Of a stretch of 64,000 nucleotides of DNA, positions 59,004-64,000 are shown piece after piece. Source of the DNA: Martelella mediterranea (GTDB lineage Bacteria; Pseudomonadota; Alphaproteobacteria; Rhizobiales; Rhizobiaceae). The number at the start of each line of letters is the position of its first letter. The first letter of the stretch is position 1. The stretch lies in contig NZ_JAINWJ010000004.1 of the NCBI RefSeq assembly GCF_021021415.1, positions 62,001 through 126,000 on the forward strand, given 5' to 3'. The position numbers and the translations under genes are program-made. The notes below the pieces were generated by a model. That model did not search any database, had not been told where the DNA came from, and was given only the letters and a program-made list of their open reading frames with translations.

Positions 59004-60604
59004 TTTCTGCCCTCCTTGTCGACCGGGTATTCGTAGGGTCTGCCGGTGACCGTGGGTATTTCGACGAAATTATGCTTCGGCGGCGGCGATGGCACCGTCC
59101 ATTCAAGGCCCGTCGCCCCCCATGGATTGGCGCTCGCGCGCTTGCCGGCCACGAGCGAATAGCCGAGATAGACGAAGGGCAGCAGGTAGGCGAAGCCGAG
59201 CAGCGTCGAGCCGGCGGATGAGAGCACATGCAGCGTCTGGAACTCCGGTGCGTAGACGTGGTAGCGCCGCGGCATGCCGAGGAAGCCGAGGATGAACTGC
59301 GGAAAAAAGGTCAGGTTGAAGCCGAAAAAGATCGTGGCGGCGGTGATCCGCCCCCAGGTGAGCGGATACATCCGCCCGAACATCTTCGGCCACCAGAAAT
59401 GCAGCGCGCCGAAATAGGCCGAGATCGTACCGCCGACCATGATGTAGTGGAAATGGGCGACGACGAAATAGGTATCGTGGACATGCACGTCGATGGAGAG
59501 CATTGCCAGCGCGATCCCCGTCAGCCCGCCGACGACGAAGAGCCCGATGAAGGACATCGCGAACAGGAAGGGCGGATCGAGCAGGATATTGCCTTTGTAG
59601 AGCGTCGCCGTCCAATTGTAGACCTTGATGCCGGAGGGAACCGCGACGGCGAGGCTCAAGAACGAAAATACCGCGCTCGCATACATAGACTGGCCGGAGA
59701 CGAACATGTGGTGGCCCCAGACGAAGAAGCCGATGATGGCGATCGCAATCGACGAGCCGGCGACGAAGCTATAGCCGAAGACCGGCTTGCGGGCGGCGGC
59801 GGCCACAAGTTCGCTGATGACGCCAAGTGCCGGCAGCACCATGATGTAGACCGCCGGGTGGCTGTAGAACCAGAACAGGTGCTGGAACAGCAGCGGATCG
59901 CCGCCGAGCGCCGGATCGAAGATGCCGAGGCCGAACAGCCGCTCTGCCGCAATCAGCAACAGCGTGATAGACAGCACTGGCGTTGCCAGAACCAGAATGA
60001 TTGAGGTGGCGTAGTGCGACCAGACGAACAGCGGCATCCGCCCCCAGCCCATGCCGGGGGCGCGCAGCTTGTGGATGGTGACGATGAAGTTGAGGCCGGT
60101 CAGGATCGACGAAAAGCCGACGATGAACACAGAGGCGGCGACCAGCACGACGTGGCCGTTCGAGAACATCGATGACAGAGGCGTGTAGAACGTCCAGCCG
60201 GTATCGACGCCGCCGACCAGCAGCACGATCAGCGTGAACAGGCCGCCCAGCATATAGATATACCAGCTCAGGAGGTTCAGCCGGGGAAAGGCGAGATCGC
60301 GCGCGCCGATCATCAGCGGGATCAGGAAATTGCCGAAGACATTGGGGATTGATGGGATCAGGAAGAACCAGACCATGATGACGCCGTGCAGCGTGAAGGC
60401 GCGGTTATAGCCCTCATTGGTGAGAAGATCGCCTTCGGGCGTCAACAGGTCGGCGCGCACCAGCCCCGCCGCGGCCCCGCCGATCAGGAAGAAGAACGTC
60501 ACCGAAACCAGATAGAGGACGGCGATGCGCTTGTGATCGGTCGTCAGCAGCCACGAGCGGATGGTGTGGCCGGCGTTCAGATAGCTTGGCGGGTTGGCGG
60601 TCAC
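59000..60604 (-). CDS. ctaD: Cytochrome c oxidase subunit I, A2-type
   Basis: A 534-residue heme-copper oxidase core subunit. Seen: twelve hydrophobic helices, heme a ligand His in [11 protein letters not shown], CuB ligand and cross-linked Tyr in [16 protein letters not shown] near residue 245, further CuB ligands in [10 protein letters not shown], and heme ligands in [14 protein letters not shown]. The A1-type Glu (HPEVY) is replaced by Ala with Tyr-Ser just before (YSHPAVY), which defines the A2 subfamily. GTG start overlaps the subunit II stop. Confidence 0.95.
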   Translation of the reverse strand: MTANPPSYLNAGHTIRSWLLTTDHKRIAVLYLVSVTFFFLIGGAAAGLVRADLLTPEGDLLTNEGYNRAFTLHGVIMVWFFLIPSIPNVFGNFLIPLMIGARDLAFPRLNLLSWYIYMLGGLFTLIVLLVGGVDTGWTFYTPLSSMFSNGHVVLVAASVFIVGFSSILTGLNFIVTIHKLRAPGMGWGRMPLFVWSHYATSIILVLATPVLSITLLLIAAERLFGLGIFDPALGGDPLLFQHLFWFYSHPAVYIMVLPALGVISELVAAAARKPVFGYSFVAGSSIAIAIIGFFVWGHHMFVSGQSMYASAVFSFLSLAVAVPSGIKVYNWTATLYKGNILLDPPFLFAMSFIGLFVVGGLTGIALAMLSIDVHVHDTYFVVAHFHYIMVGGTISAYFGALHFWWPKMFGRMYPLTWGRITAATIFFGFNLTFFPQFILGFLGMPRRYHVYAPEFQTLHVLSSAGSTLLGFAYLLPFVYLGYSLVAGKRASANPWGATGLEWTVPSPPPKHNFVEIPTVTGRPYEYPVDKEGRK

Positions 60605-61545
60605 GGCGTGTCCTCCGGCGTGGCGAGCGACTTGATATAGGCGACGAGCTTCATCACCTCGTCTTCGCTGAGCACGTTCTTGTATGTCGGCATGATCTCG
60701 GGATAGCCGGCGGCGATCTGTGATTGCGGCAGCAGAATGCTATCGCGGATATACTGGTCATCGGCCGTCGCCATGCTGCCGTCGGCAAGCGGAACCGGGC
60801 GGCCGTAGAGCCCTTCGAGATCGGGCGCCTTCACGGTGGCGGCGGGACTGTGGCAGCCGCTGCAGCCATTATTGCGGAAGAGTTTTTCGCCCTCCGCGGC
60901 CAGCGACGCATCGGTGCCGGACTGTTCCAGCCAGGCGGCAAAGGCGGGCTTTTCCATGACGATGAAACGGCCGGTCATCTCCGAATGATCCGCCCCGCAA
61001 AATTCCGCGCATGCGAGTGCATAGATGCCGGGCTTGTCGGCCTCGAACCAGAGCGAGGTATAGCGGCCGGGAACGACGTCCTGCTTCAGCCGGAGCGCCG
61101 GAATGTAGAGGCTGTGGATCACGTCCTGCGAGGCCATCGAAAGCCGCACGGGCTCGCCGACCGGGACATGCAGTTCATCTATCTCGCGCTGACCGCCGGC
61201 ATGTTCGAATTTCCACATCCACTGTTTGGCGACGACGTTGATCTCCATCGCATCCGCCGGCGGCTGATGGACGGTGAAGAACATCCGCGTCGACCAGACG
61301 AACAAGGCGACGATCAGGATGAAGGGGATCAGCGCCCAGGAGATCTCCATCAGGGTGTTGCGGTTGACCCGGTCACTGCGGTCCGCCTTGCGGCCGGCGC
61401 GGTATTTCCAGGCATAATAGGCGATCAGAATGAATACCGGCGCGGAGAGCGCCACGACGAGCGCCGTGAATACCCACATCAAAAGGTCGAGCCGTCCGCT
61501 GTAGGCGGAGGCGGATTGTGGCCAGAGCGCGATGAAATCGCTCAT
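60601..61545 (-). CDS. ctaC: Cytochrome c oxidase subunit II with fused cytochrome c (caa3 type)
   Basis: A 314-residue membrane-anchored subunit. Seen: two N-terminal helices ([20 protein letters not shown] and the next near residue 65), CuA site [21 protein letters not shown] with both Cys, His and Met, then a C-terminal cytochrome c domain (about 220-312) with GCSGCHS heme motif and PTYKNVLS carrying the Met/axial-ligand region. The fused heme makes this a caa3 oxidase able to take electrons from alternative complex III. ATGA overlap with the SCO gene. Confidence 0.94.
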   Translation of the reverse strand: MSDFIALWPQSASAYSGRLDLLMWVFTALVVALSAPVFILIAYYAWKYRAGRKADRSDRVNRNTLMEISWALIPFILIVALFVWSTRMFFTVHQPPADAMEINVVAKQWMWKFEHAGGQREIDELHVPVGEPVRLSMASQDVIHSLYIPALRLKQDVVPGRYTSLWFEADKPGIYALACAEFCGADHSEMTGRFIVMEKPAFAAWLEQSGTDASLAAEGEKLFRNNGCSGCHSPAATVKAPDLEGLYGRPVPLADGSMATADDQYIRDSILLPQSQIAAGYPEIMPTYKNVLSEDEVMKLVAYIKSLATPEDTP

Positions 61546-62348
61546 TCCGCCGCCTCCTTCCGCTTCCTGCGCTCGCGCATAAGCGCCACCGCGATCAGCC
61601 CGCCGCCGGCAAGCGCGGTCAGCCCGCCGCCGATCCTCAGCATGGATTGCACCAGCGAGCCGTAGCGGCCGGTGACGGGGTCATAGTGGTAGCAGAGCAG
61701 CAGGATCTGGTCGCCCCAGTCACCGATCCGGCCTTCGCCGGCCTCCGTCAGCGCCAGCTTCATGTCGGTCGGCTGCGGAGTCAGGCCATAGATCCAGCGG
61801 CTCAAATGACCGTCGCGGGTCAGGAAGGCGGTCGCGGCGACATGGGCATACTGGCTGATGCGCTCGTCATAGGCATAGCGATAGCCGAGCGCATCGGTGA
61901 CCGCGCGGATGTTTTCCGTCGTGCCGGTCGTCGCGTGGATGCCGGTCATGTCGATGTCCGGGAAGGATTTTTGCAGCACCGCGAGATCCGCGCGCGCATC
62001 CTCCGGCCCTTCATCCGGATCGATGCCGAAGGCGATCATGGTGAAATCCTCGCCCGGCTTGAATTCCTGCGCCCGGACCGCCTGCATGACGCCCGACAGC
62101 GTCACGCCGCAGATGTTCGGGCAGTCATGCAGCACCGGGACCAGCACGATCGGCTTTCCGTCGGCAAGTTCGGCGAGCGTCACTGTCTCGCCATCGGCGT
62201 TCTGGAAGGGCAGGTCGAGGGGGATTTCGGCGTCCGGCCGCTCGTCGATGCCCGCAAGCCCGAACGGGTCGAAATTGGCGTCGCGCGCGGCGAGTGCGGG
62301 GACGGCGAGAAGCGCGAGCAGCGCCGCCAGGACGGGGAGCTTGATCAT
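61542..62348 (-). CDS. SCO1/SenC copper chaperone
   Basis: A 268-residue exported thioredoxin-fold protein that delivers copper to the CuA site of subunit II. Seen: signal peptide ending near VPALAARD, copper-binding CxxxC in HDCPNICGVTL near residue 75, conserved His in YAHVAATAFL, and a C-terminal membrane helix GGGLTALAGGGLIAVAL followed by a Lys/Arg tail. It sits directly upstream of the oxidase genes with 4-bp overlaps on both sides. Confidence 0.9.
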   Translation of the reverse strand: MIKLPVLAALLALLAVPALAARDANFDPFGLAGIDERPDAEIPLDLPFQNADGETVTLAELADGKPIVLVPVLHDCPNICGVTLSGVMQAVRAQEFKPGEDFTMIAFGIDPDEGPEDARADLAVLQKSFPDIDMTGIHATTGTTENIRAVTDALGYRYAYDERISQYAHVAATAFLTRDGHLSRWIYGLTPQPTDMKLALTEAGEGRIGDWGDQILLLCYHYDPVTGRYGSLVQSMLRIGGGLTALAGGGLIAVALMRERRKRKEAAE

Positions 62349-62713
62349 GGACCACCTCCATTGGTCTCATTCGGCCAGCCTCGGTCGGCGAGGAGATCGA
62401 TGGCGCGATCGACGGGAATGCGGATGCGGCCGTCCGCGCTCCGGCCGTAGGTTTCTATGAGGCGTCGGTTCCTTGCATTCAGCGCGTCGAGATCGGCCTT
62501 GGGGTCGACCTCAAGCCGTGGGCCGGCGACGGGCCTTTCGGCAGTCTGAACGGGCGTCGGCTTACGGTCCGGAACGCTGAAAAGGCCGGTGAGGAAAGCG
62601 ACAAAGGCCAGCGACACGGCCACGAACACCACCAGAAGGACGCCGGCATAAAGGACCATGCGGACGGGGACGTCACGCTGTTCATACTTGGCGCCGTTAT
62701 TGTTCTCGTTCAT
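62345..62713 (-). CDS. Small single-span membrane protein of the oxidase operon
   Basis: A 122-residue protein. Seen: one helix near residues 20-45 (MVLYAGVLLVVFVAVSLAF), a Pro-rich linker, and a periplasmic C-terminal part RNRRLIETYGRSADGRIRIPVDRAIDLLADRG. Proteins ending in this pattern are found beside SCO and oxidase genes in complex III/caa3 operons, with no assigned function. The open frame continues far upstream across the next gene; ATG 62713 (ATGA-type overlap with that gene's stop) is used. Confidence 0.75.
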   Translation of the reverse strand: MNENNNGAKYEQRDVPVRMVLYAGVLLVVFVAVSLAFVAFLTGLFSVPDRKPTPVQTAERPVAGPRLEVDPKADLDALNARNRRLIETYGRSADGRIRIPVDRAIDLLADRGWPNETNGGGP

Positions 62714-63690
62714 GGCCGGACCTCCCGTGGCGGGCGAAGGCTGGCACTGGCAGCGAGCATCAGGCCCGCGCCGGAAACGAGGGCGACGGCAAGGCCGCCA
62801 CGGCCGGGAAGCGCAAGCCAGAGGCATTCGACCGCCTTGCCCCCGAGGATGATGGCGGCAAGCGCCACGACCCAGCGTCGCGCTTGCCGGACCGGGGGGA
62901 AAAGCAGAAGCGCTGCGGGCACCACGCCGCTTGCCGCCAGCAGATATTCGACATAGCGCCAGGGCCCAGCGCTTCGCGGCGCGAACCATTCGAGCCCGGC
63001 GGCGGAATTGACGTTCCAGGACACGAAATACTGGATGTAGGCGAAATAGAGCCAAAACAGCACGGCGAGCAGCAGCAGCGTGCCGGAGAGCGGCGTGCGC
63101 GTTGCAGGGGCTGAAAGCACGAGCAGGCAGAGCGCGATATTGACCTGGAGCGACAGCACATAGAGCGCGAATCCGGAGGAAAAATAACCCGGCGCGAGCG
63201 GCATCAGCCACAGGCTGACCGCCAGTCCCTGCAGGAGGACGAAGAGTATGAGGGCGATAGCCGCTGCAGCGCGGGAGCGCGTGGCGCACCAGGGCGCGAT
63301 CAGCAGTGCCAGCAGGAGGCCGATCGTTACCAGCGCGTAGGACCATTCGTTGAGAAACAGAGCGCGGAAGGTGGTGTCACGCTCCATCCCGTGCCAGCCG
63401 TAGAGTGTTGGCGAGAACAGAAGCAGCGGCAGAAAGACGACGAAGATCGGAGCAAGCCGGGAGAGGCCCTCTGTCACCCCGGCGAGTTCACGCTGCCAGC
63501 GTCCGCCGGTGAGCGCCATGACGAGCAGCAGAAAGACCGCGCCGATCGGGATGGCGCTTGCAAACACGCTGGCTGCGAGCAGGCCGGCGAGGCCCGGTTC
63601 CGGCCGGTCGACGATCAGCAGTCCGGCGACTGCCAGAAGCAGGAGGCCGGCAATCAGGCGGATCAACGGCGCGGTTGGTCGGAGGGTCAT
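62710..63690 (-). CDS. actF: Alternative complex III subunit F (ActF-like membrane protein)
   Basis: A 326-residue integral membrane protein with about ten hydrophobic helices. Seen: FASAIPIGAVFLLLVMALTGGRW at the start, LNEWSYALVTIG, and the central FWLYFAYIQYFVSWN typical of the ActF quinol:cytochrome c oxidoreductase subunit. Alternative complex III oxidises quinol and passes electrons to a caa3 oxidase, whose genes follow. Its neighbour upstream is the ActE-like cytochrome. Confidence 0.82.
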   Translation of the reverse strand: MTLRPTAPLIRLIAGLLLLAVAGLLIVDRPEPGLAGLLAASVFASAIPIGAVFLLLVMALTGGRWQRELAGVTEGLSRLAPIFVVFLPLLLFSPTLYGWHGMERDTTFRALFLNEWSYALVTIGLLLALLIAPWCATRSRAAAAIALILFVLLQGLAVSLWLMPLAPGYFSSGFALYVLSLQVNIALCLLVLSAPATRTPLSGTLLLLAVLFWLYFAYIQYFVSWNVNSAAGLEWFAPRSAGPWRYVEYLLAASGVVPAALLLFPPVRQARRWVVALAAIILGGKAVECLWLALPGRGGLAVALVSGAGLMLAASASLRPPREVRP

Positions 63691-64000
63691 GGTCGCGCCT
63701 CCGCAAGCTTTTGCCGGTCTTCCGCCGATAGCCGCCGCTCCGGCGCATCCTGGCTGAGCTGCAGCGCCTTGACATAGGCCGCGATCGCCCAGCGGTCGCG
63801 CGCCGGCACGCGGCCGGCATAGGAATACATCACGCCATAGCCATTTGTGATGACGTCGACGATGTAGCGCGCATCGACATTGCGCAGGCGCTCGGAATGG
63901 AAGCTTGGCGGGGCGGGAAAGCCGCGCGACGGGATGCGGCCATTGCCGTAGCCGGCAGGGTCATGGCACGGCACGCAGAAGATTTCGTAGCGCGCCTTCC
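63687..64000 (-). CDS. actE: Alternative complex III cytochrome c subunit E (ActE-like), partial
   Basis: The C-terminal 103 residues or so; the 5' end lies beyond the window. Seen: RYEIFCVPCHDPAGYGNG with the CxxCH heme motif (CVPCH), RGFPAPPSFHSERLR, and VITNGYGVMYSYAGRVPARDRWAIAAYVKALQ with the axial Met, the ActE signature. Exported heme protein expected. It overlaps actF by 4 bp. The remaining act genes (A-D) should lie to the right of the window. Confidence 0.88.
   Translation of the reverse strand, partial: KARYEIFCVPCHDPAGYGNGRIPSRGFPAPPSFHSERLRNVDARYIVDVITNGYGVMYSYAGRVPARDRWAIAAYVKALQLSQDAPERRLSAEDRQKLAEARP

Noticed and set aside
1-64000. tRNA, rRNA, CRISPR arrays, phage or plasmid functions
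   Set aside because: No cloverleaf-like stretches with CCA-type ends, no direct-repeat arrays and no integrase, replication or transposase genes were recognised on either strand.

Overview
The window is GC-rich, densely packed alphaproteobacterial DNA, most likely from the order Hyphomicrobiales (Rhizobiales). Support for this: an EcfG/NepR-type general stress response (known only from alphaproteobacteria), an HWE-family histidine kinase, a dispersed intergenic repeat of the rhizobial type at about 18.2 kb, many oligopeptide, Liv and ribose-type ABC importers, and DUF982 and DUF892 proteins. No rRNA, tRNA, CRISPR array or intact insertion sequence was seen.

Layout. (1) 0-9.1 kb, + strand: a meta-cleavage aromatic acid pathway (MhpA-like hydroxylase, MhpD-like hydratase, MhpF acetaldehyde dehydrogenase, MhpE aldolase) with a complete Liv-type ABC importer inserted between mhpD and mhpF; ring-cleavage (mhpB) and hydrolase (mhpC) genes are not in the window. 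(2) 9.5-18.2 kb: FadR-type GntR regulator, M24 peptidase, peptide-type ABC importer (SBP-B-C-D-F) and an alpha/beta hydrolase. (3) 18.2-24.3 kb: small accessory genes: an idonate-type dehydrogenase, AraC regulator, VOC and DUF1801 proteins, an Rrf2 regulator divergent from a methyltransferase, and a TetR regulator divergent from a RidA protein. (4) 23.7-33.3 kb: ribose-type sugar importer with PfpI protein and GntR regulator on the - strand, divergent from an Ldh2 / iron-ADH / aldehyde dehydrogenase / hydrolase operon. (5) 33.4-36.7 kb: an AAC(3)-II-like aminoglycoside acetyltransferase, gene debris, and a TetR-epimerase pair with a perfect 19-bp inverted repeat at its start. (6) 36.8-45.5 kb: AmiC/AmiR antitermination system with a visible terminator/antiterminator leader, followed by a proline-iminopeptidase-type hydrolase and a second peptide-type importer. 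(7) 45.5-57.2 kb: a general-stress-response island with an EcfG-like sigma factor, a NepR-like anti-sigma factor, a large CheB/CheR/PAS/HWE kinase, a response regulator whose C-terminus resembles sigma region 2, and protective or unknown genes (SodC, CBS, BON, DUF892, DUF982, CYP152-type P450). Ten sites resembling the EcfG promoter (GGAAC-N16/17-NGTT) lie in front of these genes. (8) 57.2-64 kb, - strand: an A2-type caa3 cytochrome oxidase with SCO chaperone and the tail of an alternative complex III operon (ActF, ActE), running off the right edge.

Most notable: the stress island, where no canonical PhyR is visible and the candidate is a protein with reversed domain order (receiver first, sigma-like part last); and the AmiC/AmiR leader, in which two mutually exclusive RNA stems share the same bases. 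Everything here was read by eye; family assignments come from motifs and remembered family features, not from searches.
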